Origin: Henckelia pumila
Taxonomy: Eukaryota > Streptophyta > Magnoliopsida > Lamiales > Gesneriaceae
Direction: 5' to 3'
Assembly: GCF_033568475.1 (NCBI RefSeq)
Contig: NC_133121.1
Span: 134,138,375-134,202,374, forward strand
DNA length: 64,000 bases
The first letter of the stretch is position 1; every line of letters begins with the position of its first letter. Shown one piece after another: positions 46,786-56,902 of the stretch. A program made the position numbers and the translations under genes. Under the pieces are notes generated by a model, which saw only the letters and a list, made by a program, of their open reading frames with translations, was not told the origin of the DNA and made no database searches.

Positions 46786-49169
46786 CTATTATATTTTGTA
46801 TAAAAAATCATATATCCAAATAGTATAAATTACTTTTTGTAGATATTTAATTATAAAAAATAATAATGTAAAATATTAAAACAAATTAAATACTAGTTAT
46901 AATTTTCAAAAAATTAATATTTAAAATGAGTAATTTTATGCCATAATTTTTTAAAAAAATTTGAAATTTTTTTTTTAAAAAAAATCTGGCGGGCTGGTCT
47001 GCCCCGCCTCGGGCCAGCCCGCCTCAACCCGTGGCTCGTTTGGGTTGGCCCGTTTAGGTCCACCTCCAAACGGGCCACTAAAACCCCAACCCAACCCGCC
47101 ATTTTTTCATAGCGGGACGGGTTGGCCCGATGGGCTTGGTCCGTTTTGACAAGTCTAGTTCTGAACGCTCTTCATAGCTTCCGATCGTCCTTCCGATCCC
47201 TGTCCACCGAACGAGTTTTGATATAAAATAATATATATATATATTTATATATTTATATATAATATATAATATAACTAGAAAAATATACGTTTGTTGCACG
47301 TAATAACAATTTTTTTTGATTGAAACCGAAGTTATCAAATTTCGAATGTTTAGCTTTATTAAAATCAAGTATTATACTTTTTATGGGCAATTTCAAACTT
47401 CAGTCACCATGATTCAATATCTAATTAGCTACTGAAGTTGTCATATGACCTATTTAACTTTTTTTTTGTTATACTTGTCGGTTTCTGATCGACGGTTTTT
47501 TGTAGTGATATTATATGTTTATTTATTCATTGACAGGGACGGACCAACAGTGGGGGCTGGACTGGGCTGGGCTTCATTATTCTATAGTATAGATTAGATT
47601 GTATAGATAATATAATATAATTTGATAATTTTAGGCTATGTTGATTGCTCTTTTTCGAATAAGAAGTTGTTTAATTAAACTTATTTAAAATATCGTATAA
47701 ACTCATAACCTATATTACAACTTATATATTTGATTCTTTGTTCTTTTAAATTTAGAGGTCATACTTGCAAGACTTTACATAGGAAAATTACAAACTGTTC
47801 TTATTGACTAAAACTATTTAAAAGTATATTTTGAAAAAGAGGTCCTATCATCCTATGCATTTAAATTATAATAATTTATAACTTGCGTATAATTCACTTT
47901 CAACACTACTAATCTCGTAGAACATTTTCCTTTTCACCGTAGAATTAAATATTTAAAAAATAAATTGTACATTGAGTTTTGCATAGAGAATTACATGTTA
48001 TCTTTACTCTATAATAATAGATAAACTCCATAGAATAACTATTTTTGTTATTTTTAATGAGTTTCCAAATTACCCCTGATTAATGAATTTTTATCATATT
48101 TTTCATTTAGTTTCTACTTTTTATTTTTTGTATGATTTTTTTTTTCCAATAACACGTTGATCAAAAGTAAAAAAATAATAATAATTAGAAAGATAAAAAT
48201 AAGAAAGTGAATATTTTGTTACACACGCAATGCATGTGTCACGTTTGCTAGTTATTAATTAAGAAACCATACCATAATTCTTTTAAAAATTATTATTTTT
48301 TCAACTCACAATTGTTTGGCTTTCTTAAAAAAATACAAGAAAATATTATTATTATTATTTAATATCCACTTTTAAGCTGTCAAAATTAAACTCGAACTAA
48401 GTGGCCACAAAAAAATATCGGATTAGAGTTTGAAATTTTTGGGTTCGGATTAGATTGTGTGAGACCCGAAATCTGACCAGAAAAAATTAATCGGTTGGGT
48501 CGATTTAGGGTCAACGCTGGTTGACTCGAAATCTGTTATTTTTTTTACTTATTTTTAATACAAAATTTAAAAAATATTAACTACATTTTTATATATCATA
48601 TGTTTGAAAAAATTTATTGTATGTTGTATCATAGATTTTCATCTGTGATAATTATTTTGTAATTTTTAAAAATAATTGTTTATTTCATGTAGTAAATATA
48701 TTTTAATTTTTTTACAACTCAACTTTTAAATTTAAATTATACATAAGCGAGATTTTTATAATTAAACTTTTAAACTTACGTCAACCCAACCTGAATCCAT
48801 CCGACAACACCCTATCCATCTATCAGCCTATCATATAAAAATCTACCATCTTCGAGCTTGTCCACAATTGTGCATTATACGTGAGCCACCTTGCTTTATG
48901 TATTTCTGAATTAACCGCATGAGCGCTGAACCTGGAAAACCATGTAAAAATGCAGTGATTTTAATTGTAACTTTTATCAATTAGTTGGTGTTTTGTATTC
49001 TTGTGATAAGGTAAAAGAAAACATGAAAATCAGTAATGCTTGTTAGCCTAAGGGCTAGGACGAAGGTAGCGTTTGAAAAATGCTTAAAAAATTAATTAGC
49101 GGTTTTAATTCCTTAACAAAATATCATTTTTTTAAAATATTTACAAATATTGCCCGAGTTGGCTACGCA
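46786..49169. other. AT-rich intergenic region with a GC-rich repeat patch
   Basis: No gene seen. A GC-rich patch at about 46985-47160 (GGCGGGCTGGTCTGCCCCGC, later CCGATGGGCTTGGTCCGTTTTGACA) resembles end regions of non-autonomous hAT elements, which is inference only. A second similar patch (CTCGAAATCTG, GGTTGGGTCGATTTAGGGTC) is near 48470-48530. AT repeats occur at 47225-47275. Confidence 0.5.
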
Positions 49170-49340
49170 AGTTAATGTTGTATTGGTGGTTGCTTGATGA
49201 ATTATTGGTGATTGATGATTGATTGTATGGTTCATAAACAACACAAAATGTATATATGAAGTGGAAATCCTTCTTCTGCTAGCTTCAATTATTCTCTCTA
49301 CTCTGTTTACTTATTGTTTTCTTCTAATATAGCTATGTAT
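49170..49340 (+). promoter_or_regulatory. NLR2 core promoter and leader, conserved with NLR1
   Basis: Nearly identical to 8005-8186: GTGGTTGCTTGATGAATTATTGGTGA, then TATATATGAA at 49251-49260, then a CT-rich leader (CTTCAATTATTCTCTCTACTC). TATA-to-ATG distance is about 90 bp. Confidence 0.6.
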
Positions 49341-52102
49341 ATGGGTTATGCATCTCTAGTCTCTCTTGCTCAAACTTTAGATCAAATTTTCTGCCACTCT
49401 CAAAATCAATTACTCTACGATAAACATCAAATCGAATCCCTTCGCGAAAAGGTTGGTTTCTTGCAAGAATTTCTTGAAGATTGTGACCAACGAGGAATCG
49501 AAGTACCTCCAGATATGGAAAATCAAATGAAAAACTTGGCCCAGCGAGCAGAGGATATAATAGAAACCAAGTTGGTGGATGATATTCTTGGAAATTACTT
49601 TCCACGGCCTTCAAAGAGTTCTTCTATACCCATTCCCCCCGAGGAAAAGAAACTCTTTTGCCCAAACATAAAGAAACTGATTCGAAACTTTGATTCCATT
49701 AAGAAAATGGTTTTGAGGATGGAAGAAAGTGAAGACGTACTTAAAGATGTTGATACAAGAAAATATCACGGCACCAGCTCATCTGGACTTCCTCCCAGTG
49801 GCAAGATTAGCGGCATGGTTGGATTCAAACAACATTTAATTCGAGTGATGGATGAACTCACTGGACACCAACACAAACGCCAGATCTTAACCATTGTCGG
49901 GATGGGAGGTATTGGCAAGACTACTCTCTGTAGAAATGTTTATGAGAATCCATTGATCGTACAACATTTCCATATCAGTGCTTGGATCACTGTTTCTCAA
50001 GAATATAGTGTTCGAGAAATTATTCTAAGGCTTCTATGTGAGATTAGAGCATCAGTAGTCGAGAGAGAGAATCAAGAAACCACTACTCAATCTTTTGAGG
50101 AAATGAGAGATGATCAATTAGGAGAACAATTACACAAAGGTTTATCGGGTCGGAAGTATTTGATTGTCATGGATGATATTTGGGGCGTTGAAGTCTGGGA
50201 TGAGGTAAAATGCTTTTACCGGACAACGGAAACGGGAGCCGGATCTTGGTGACGACTAGGCTGTCGGATGTGGCTCATAGGTTGAGCTCGTGTAGCCCTT
50301 ACACAATGGATTTCTTAGATGAGTACGAGAGTTGGAGTTTGTTGTGTCAAACTGTATTTGGTGATCAAGAAAGTTATCCTGTAGAATTCGAGGAAATCGG
50401 GCAACAGATTGCGAGAAAGTGTGAAGGGCTTCCTCTTGCCATTGTTGTGATGGGCGGACTCCTTTCGAAATCCGACATGAGTACTAGAGAATATTGGGAA
50501 TATGTAGCACAAAATCTGAGCTCTGTCGTAAATTCTGAACATGACGAGCATTGCTTGAATGTATTGTCCTTGAGTTATAAACAATTGCCTGTTCATCTAA
50601 AACCATGTTTTCTTTACATGGGAATTTTTCCTGGGGATGGTGAAATCCATGTCTCCAAACTCATCAGATTGTGGGTTGCTGAGGGTTTCCTAAAGCCCAT
50701 TGTGGGTAAAAGCTTAGAAGAGGTTGCGGAAGAATACTTGAAGGATCTGGTTGACAGAAACCTTATCTTGGTTGAAACTCGAAAATCCAATGGTAAAATG
50801 AAAAGTTGCGGCATTCATGATCTCTTGAGGGACTTGTGTATTAAGGAAGCTCACAAAGAGAACTTTTTTAGGTTGATGCCCCCTCCATACATCCGGAGAA
50901 GCAACTCTTTTCAAAAATTTAGCAGCAGAATTTCAAACTTCTTTGGTTTGAAGGGTGGTGATCGTCACCCTTCACCCCCTGATCATTTGGTCTACTCCTC
51001 ATCCTGCATAAAAGATGCTAGACGCCTTGTGATTCCTGAGCTCAAGTGGTGTCAAATCTATAAAAAAGCAAAATCAGCATCACTCACTCGTTCTTTGTTT
51101 TCAGAGAGCACCAAGGATCTAATCATCTGCTTCAGATTGTTGAGGATAGTTGACCATTTAAATGACTACTCACATGAAACGATCATGGAAGTAGTTAATT
51201 CTCGGTATCTTGCTTTCAGAATTCAACCATCTGTTTTTGACCCCAACATTCACGTTCTTTTCTCAATGTATCGTTTACGGAATCTTCAAACTTTATTGGT
51301 GTCATCATCATATAAGAGGCCTATATCTCTTCCATCATCATCATCTAAGATAGCTCAGCCTATATCTCTTCCATCTCAAATATGGGAAATGCCACATCTC
51401 AGGCATATTGAGATCAAACAAGGAGCCTGTTTTCCCCTCCATCCACCCACGTGGTCAAATGATTTACCCAACCTGCAAACACTTTCAACTATAACAAACT
51501 TCAGTTGTGACTACGAGAATTTCCTCAAAAGAATTCCAAACCTGAAGAAACTGAAGATCAGCGTCCCACGCCACAATGACTACAAGCTGAACAATCTGGT
51601 CCATCTCCAAAAACTTGAATCATTAAATTGCCGAGGTTTCGGCAAGATATTACTTGGGGACCAGGCCTTCCCGGATTCGATCAAGAAATTAACTTTAAAT
51701 TGGTTGAAGCTTCCATGGGAGGAGATGAACATAATCGGTTCTTTGCCGAATCTTGAAGTTCTGAAACTGAGAGGAGCCGCCTACGGGGAAGAGTGGAATA
51801 CGGCAGAGGGGGGTTTTTTGAAGTTGAAATATCTGCTTTTAGAGAGTGTAGATGTGTGGCATTGGGAAACAGAGAGCTCTCACTTTCCAAGACTGGAGAG
51901 TTTGATCATTCGGTACTGCGAGGAGTTGGAGGAAATCCCATATGGTATTGGAGAGATTCCGACGCTGAAGCTGATAGAGTTGTATGATTGCGGAGAAGAG
52001 GCGAATTCATCGGCACAACAAATACAAGAGGAGCAACGGAAACTGGGAAATGAGGATCTTCAAGTTCGTGTGAAGCTCAGCTCTACGTTTATATATAGAT
52101 GA
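49341..52102 (+). pseudogene. R1-like CC-NBS-LRR gene (NLR2) with a single-base frameshift
   Basis: Paralogue of NLR1 with the same layout: start MGYASLVSLAQ at 49341 (alternative ATG at 49335), coiled coil, P-loop GMGGIGKTT, kinase-2 YLIVMDDIW, then a frame change. NLR1 has GTAAAGATGTTTTTACC and NLR2 has GTAAAATGCTTTTACC (50205-50220), one base fewer. The first frame stops at 50250-50252, giving a 303-residue CC plus partial NB-ARC product. The second frame (to the TGA at 52100) carries RNBS-B SRILVTTR, GLPLA, CFLYMGIFP, the MHD variant GIHDLL and all LRRs without further damage. Compared with NLR1 it has a longer linker after the coiled coil and a different segment around residue 520. The tail is shorter because of a 2-base insertion before the stop. 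It may be a young pseudogene, a truncated expressed NLR, or a sequencing error at that one site. Confidence 0.92.
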
Positions 52103-52175
52103 AGTTGTTTGGTTTTTTTTCCTCGAATGTTATGACCAAAAAAGCACTCCACTGCGAGTAAGTTTATTGACTGTG
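52103..52175. other. NLR2 3' flank up to a LINE insertion
   Basis: Contains the shared motif GACCAAAAAAGCACTCC and AGTAAGTTTATTGACTGTG, after which the LINE poly(A) side begins. Confidence 0.5.
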
Positions 52176-52605
52176 TTTTTTTTTTTTAGGGCAAAACTTA
52201 TTTTATTATGAAACATTATTAGTTACAAGCTTAACCAACCAAAAAAAAAAATCACTATTCACTCATATAAAAGATGAAGGGGAAAAAGAGGCAATAGAAT
52301 GCGCTACATGATTAACCGATCTAGGCTCATGAATAAGATCTAGTATAATTGGTTCCTGAAGCATATCGATGATCTCTGAGGCACAAACACCAGTGTAGCC
52401 AAAATCTTCACCAGAGGCCGTTACTGCTTGAACGCCGCTAATGAATCTGACGCCAATTGAACATTGCAAAAACCTTTCTGATAAAGTAACTTGACACCCT
52501 CACGAATTGCTAGAAGTTCACCGAAAACAACTGAGATAAGCTGGTTTATTTGCTTCCCAAAAAGCCATTAGAAGCCGACCTTGGTCATCTCGCAACACCC
52601 CCCAC
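52176..52605 (-). pseudogene. LINE 3' fragment (RNase H-like domain) with poly(A) tail
   Basis: On the minus strand, frames with LLMAFWEANKPAYLS (near 52570) and, after a frame change, DFGYTGVCASEIIDMLQE, SVNHVAHSIASFSPSSFI (52469-52263) match the C-terminal RNase H region of plant LINEs. A 3' UTR follows and ends in a poly(A) run (T12 at 52176-52187 on the plus strand). It is 5'-truncated, as is usual for LINEs. It interrupts the duplicated NLR 3' flank. Confidence 0.85.
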
Positions 52606-53479
52606 CCACACCAAACCTGCTCAAATTCTCATTCACACAAGCATATCAAGTGTTGTTTCATTCTTCAATATTTCTCTGTGTTTATTTATCTCATGTATTA
52701 TTGTGCTTTTTTTTAACTTAAAAAGTTCATTTTTAAATCAATTTTAATATATACTTGAGAAATAATGGGCCAACCACACGATTTGTCAAATTTATTGTTT
52801 TCTCAAAAATATTTGTCATCATAAATACAAATTAAACATATATATAACATGAAAGTTCAAAATAATATTTTTACTTTACAAAAACTATAGAATTAATTTC
52901 TAGAGCATATATTAAAAATTTTCTGAAATAATATTAAAAAAAAACTTAACTTTAACTCAAATTTTAATATGTTTCACATTTTATCATAAGGTTTAACAAA
53001 ATTTTGGTCTAAATTAGAATTTTTTTGCACTCCAAATTTTTAGGAAAAAACAACAAAAATAAAAATAAAAAAATTTGTTCGTCTCTGATAAAGATTGAGA
53101 TAATCTATGAAACATATTGAAATTTGGGAATAAAAATCAGAATTTTAATGTTATATTTATTTATATAATAATAATAATAAAAATTAAGTATGCCCATTTT
53201 GGTTGTTAAACTACATAATTGTTGTATATATGAGTTTTTGGGGTTGAAGCAAAATTTTTAGAATAAAAGAAAAATAATGCACAAAGCAATTTTGTCAAAC
53301 TATAGAAACAAAGTATAGAATAAACTGTTATTAACAGTTTTCTCGGATCTATAGTTAATTTTTGCACAAATCAACGAAGCATGATCCATTTTAAAAACAA
53401 AATTAAATTTAGAAAATAATAATAATAATAGATAATAGATAACCTTATTTTATTTTATAAAAATAAAAATATAAAAGAT
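52606..53479. other. AT-rich flank duplicated from NLR3's 3' region
   Basis: Matches 46098-46725 in order (ATTCTTCAATATTTCTCTGTG, then the AACATGAAAGTTCAAAATAA block). No gene. It ends with T-rich sequence (minus strand) that could terminate the tRNA transcript. Confidence 0.65.
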
Positions 53480-53551
53480 TGCCCCCATGCAGGATCGAAC
53501 TACAGACCTCCAGTTTACAAGACTGGCGCTCTACCACTGAGCTATAGGGGC
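53480..53551 (-). tRNA. tRNA-Thr (anticodon UGU)
   Basis: The minus strand folds into a standard cloverleaf. The acceptor stem GCCCCTA/TGGGGGC has seven pairs with discriminator A. The D arm with box A is TAGCTCAGTGGTAGAGC; the anticodon stem is CCAGT/ACTGG with loop CTTGTAA (anticodon TGT); the T arm with box B is GTTCGATCC. No intron. Minus-strand T-runs follow within 20 bp as a Pol III terminator. It is read by RNA polymerase III and decodes ACA and related threonine codons. It lies head-to-head with MHF2. Confidence 0.96.
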
Positions 53552-53580
53552 CTCGTTATTACAACTATTTTGCTTTACCT

Positions 53581-53588
53581 TATATAAA
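53581..53588. promoter_or_regulatory. TATA element between tRNA-Thr and MHF2
   Basis: TATATAAA lies 30 bp upstream of the mature tRNA 5' end (on its other side) and about 78 bp upstream of the MHF2 ATG. Plant tRNA genes often have a TATA-like element near -30, and the spacing also suits MHF2, so it may serve both. A CAA-containing stretch (minus-strand AGCAAAA near 53568-53575) fits a tRNA start region. Confidence 0.5.
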
Positions 53589-53665
53589 GCTTATACATTT
53601 TGCTAATTGGATTTTCTCCATATTCAATTTGTTTCGTCAAATTTCGGGAATTTCATCTATCATTC

Positions 53666-55710
53666 ATGGAGGAACATACATTCGATCCTGTAAATCACTC
53701 CCCATTTTTTAATCTTTTAATTTGATTTTGATTCTGACCAGTAATTGAATTTCTCATGTGATTGTGGTTAAGGATGCGAATGATAAGAGATTCTATGAAT
53801 GCCATTGAAACAGGATTTGATTCGTGAAATTTTCGAACTCGTTTGGAGAAGAACTGCCGCGGGTATCACAGTTTTCGATCAAATGCTCTTTTTCTGCCTT
53901 TTCCTTTTTCAAACACTCTGCATTAGATAGAGCCCTTTTTGTTATTTAATTTCTGTTATTTTTATTTTATTTTTTTTGGCTGCACAGAGCGGGATAAGAA
54001 TGAGAACTCGCAAAATGTGGATTCTGAGGTTCGCTTTCTATATTTCAATTTTTTTAGTTTTACGACCTTATTGTTTATAGTTAGATTTCAGTTCCTGATA
54101 TTCTTCTTTTGTTCTTGTTTTTCTACGGTTTCATGTTGGTTAGATAGGCATAAATACAAAATTTTACGAGTGTGACGTGTGAGACGCCTAATGTTGAATA
54201 TAATAACCATGTAAATTTTGTTTGTAGGAATGACTAATTTTAAATGCTATTTTATTGGTTGTTTGATTCTCTACTTAATTGTCTGTAGGCAGGAGCAAGC
54301 ACGTCTAAGAAAAAAGGGTTTAATGGGGGTAAGAAATCTTTCCATAACCATTGGATTGTTTTTCCAGTTTTCGTGCTCAGAAGGAGTGTTTATTTCGTTG
54401 GCAAAAGTGTTAATTTTTTGTCGAATTGGATGTCTTGATATCTGTAGTGAATAGTGGATGATATAACATGGTAGGGGATTAGCATATTTTTTTGACTTGG
54501 ATATTGGGGGATTATAGGCATGTCATTATGCCCGGCGAAGTAATATTTGATGTTACTTATGTAATGCTGCAAATTGCTATACACGTGCTATGAATTTGTT
54601 ATGGTGTTTGTATAGCGAAGTTGGTTTGGTTTTGAGAGTTCAATCCATGTTATATTTGAAGGAACATTTGGTTATTTTGCTGTTAAAACAGGGGTAACGT
54701 CGTGGTTAACATGACATGCCTTTTGCTAAGCACTGTTTTTTAACTGGGAAAATGGTATGTTATGAAGGTTCATTCATTTAAAAAAACTTTGGTCACAATA
54801 AGGTTAAATCTTTGGCATAACAAGATCCCGTTGTTGTGGGAAGTTGCACTTTGTTGTCTATTATGACTAGAAACAGTGGTTAGTGAAGGTATTGATTTGC
54901 TCCACTATTAAAGTAGGTGGTATTGAGAAGTCAACCTTCGAATAGAATGTCTATGCTCTCAAGATAAATGCTACTTTCCCATGTGTTGACACTTGACTGT
55001 AACTAAGATTTCAGCGTAAAATCAAATACGTCAAGCGAAAAGGATGACTTGAATTAGACGTTTTTCCATAGTTTTTTCAGAGAATTTCTCATTTGATTCA
55101 TGTAGTTAATCAAAGATATTTTTTACTGATATTTAGGTAAGTAGTATAGGCTGTTGGAAGCCTTTTTAGGTTGCCTTAGTGTCCTTTTGAAACGACAAAG
55201 TTCGCATTTTCAAGCAAATACATACATCTGTTCCACACACATGTTCGGTTAACTGCTTGAATTTTCTTTTTTCATATTTCCTTGTTTGGTACTGCTACCA
55301 GTCGGGGTTTGTCTTCTTAAACCCTGTCTCGCACAGACTTTGATATCATCGTTACTAACTACGGAGTAATAGTAATTTGCTTCTGCATTGGTATGAAATG
55401 CAGCAAATCCACATGCATTGAAGCTCAGCTGTGAACTACTCCGGATTTTTGTTACAGGTTTGACATTTCATAAAAAATCAATGTTCCTATAGTTTTCTTA
55501 GAAACTACCAGCACGTTTATATTCATAAATCAGTTGTCCTTTGCTATAGTATCAGCTTTCTTTAAATTAAACACTTTTGATTGTTCGTTTCTCTGCTCGG
55601 TGATAGAAGCTATTCAACGTGCTGCTGCCATTGCTGAAATTGAGGGTTCTCCTAAAATAGAAGCAACACATTTAGAGAGGATACTTCCACAACTACTTCT
55701 AGATTTTTAA
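53666..55710 (+). CDS. MHF2: MHF2 / CENP-X histone-fold protein (6 exons)
   Basis: Exons by GT-AG junctions in continuous frame: 53666-53689, 53814-53862, 53988-54028, 54289-54328, 55404-55457, 55607-55710; 312 nt, 103 residues. The first exon encodes only MEEHTFDP. A lysine-rich linker (about residues 45-52) separates two helical parts. The C-terminal half (KLSCELLRIFVTEAIQRAA, then KIEATHLERILPQLLLDF) is the CENP-X/MHF2 histone fold and ends with the typical LLLDF. MHF2 pairs with MHF1 (CENP-S), stimulates the FANCM helicase at branched DNA in the nucleus, and in plants limits meiotic crossovers; it is also a kinetochore-associated fold. Length is normal for the family. The whole protein is assembled by eye from exons of 24-104 nt, so the small exons 3 and 4 are less certain. 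The stop codon overlaps the start of a direct repeat. Confidence 0.9.
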
Positions 55711-56016
55711 GGTACTTTATAAGTCAATAATTATGTCAATGAATTCTCTAAATGATCGCACGTCCAATAGATCAAAAGTTCCTTTCCTTGATGTAAATTC
55801 TTGAATTTTATTGGGAGCTCAAACTACGAGAGATTGATATCTGGTTTCTGAAAGCATCATTTTTAAGGTACTTTATAGTCAATAATTATGTTAATGAATT
55901 CTCCAAATGAGCAACACGTACAATGGATCAAAAGCTCCATTCCTTAATGTAAATTCTTGAAATTTATTGGGAGCTCAAACTACACACAGATTGATATGTG
56001 GTTTCTGAAAGCATCA
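55704..56016 (+). repeat. 156-bp tandem duplication covering the MHF2 stop and 3' UTR
   Basis: Unit 1 at 55704-55859 and unit 2 at 55860-56016, both starting TTTTTAAGGTACTTTATA and ending CTGAAAGCATCA. Unit 1 includes the last codon and stop of MHF2, so unit 2 lies in the 3' UTR. The copies differ by scattered substitutions and small gaps. Confidence 0.9.
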
Positions 56017-56902
56017 GTATATGTATTTATACCTTCTGAATGCTGAATCGACGAATAAGACTCTGTCAGCCTCCCATCTGTGCCTGATGCTCAAAATTAA
56101 TTGTCAGGTCAGCACTGAAATTCAAAAGCCGGTGAAGTGGCCTGGCCAAGGTTTCCATAGTTCAATTTCCGCAGTTTTTAGCTTACAAAATGGTGATTCC
56201 TGAGACAGTGTTAGCTTTTAATGGCATCATAAGGTGACGGCATCAGCACAATTAATCTTGGAATCATAGTGACAGCGTTAGCTCTATTATCCCCCATGAG
56301 ATAACATTGTAGGCTTCGACTCAACACTTTCTTTTCAAGTTGTTTTAGTGGAAAGATTTGATATTAGATTCTAATGATTGTATTATCCACAATACTGCTT
56401 TCGGTTTACTTCCCCGATCGCTACATTTTTCGATTTTATTAATTAAAGTAATTCAAGTTTTAATTACGTTTTTCGATTCACATTCTTCAAGACGAGAGCT
56501 CAATTGTCTCAACAACATGAGGTTTGGGTAACGTGTGCATGAAAACGCACAGCTTATGTGAATTTGGAGGGAAAGTGGTGACAGTTTCACTAGTAGTTTT
56601 AGGGCGGCAGTGCTTTCAGGGGTTTAAATTAGAAGTCAACTTTCTTCTCTACCTTAGAGATTTAACATGAAGTTATATTTTATACACGAAAAACTTCGGA
56701 CATTTTCTTAATGAAGAACCACTTTGTAGGGAAAATGAAGTGAACTTTCATAAGAACGATCTTGAAAATCACATTGATATTTTACAAGCATTAGGGTTTT
56801 GAGGAACCAAGCTAGTCGCTCTGTAAATTATAGCTTAAATATTTTACAATGGACTCGATAAACGGCACAACAATCTAACATTAATTGTAACTTCTTGCAA
56901 AA
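56017..56902. other. Intergenic region between convergent MHF2 and SOBIR1
   Basis: Holds the 3' ends of two convergent genes. Nothing else recognised; the short open frame at 56021-56203 is not conserved-looking. Confidence 0.55.

Noticed and set aside
46985-47160. GC-rich patch as an exon or CpG-island promoter
   Set aside because: Looks like a degenerate transposon end, with no adjoining open frame or TATA box.
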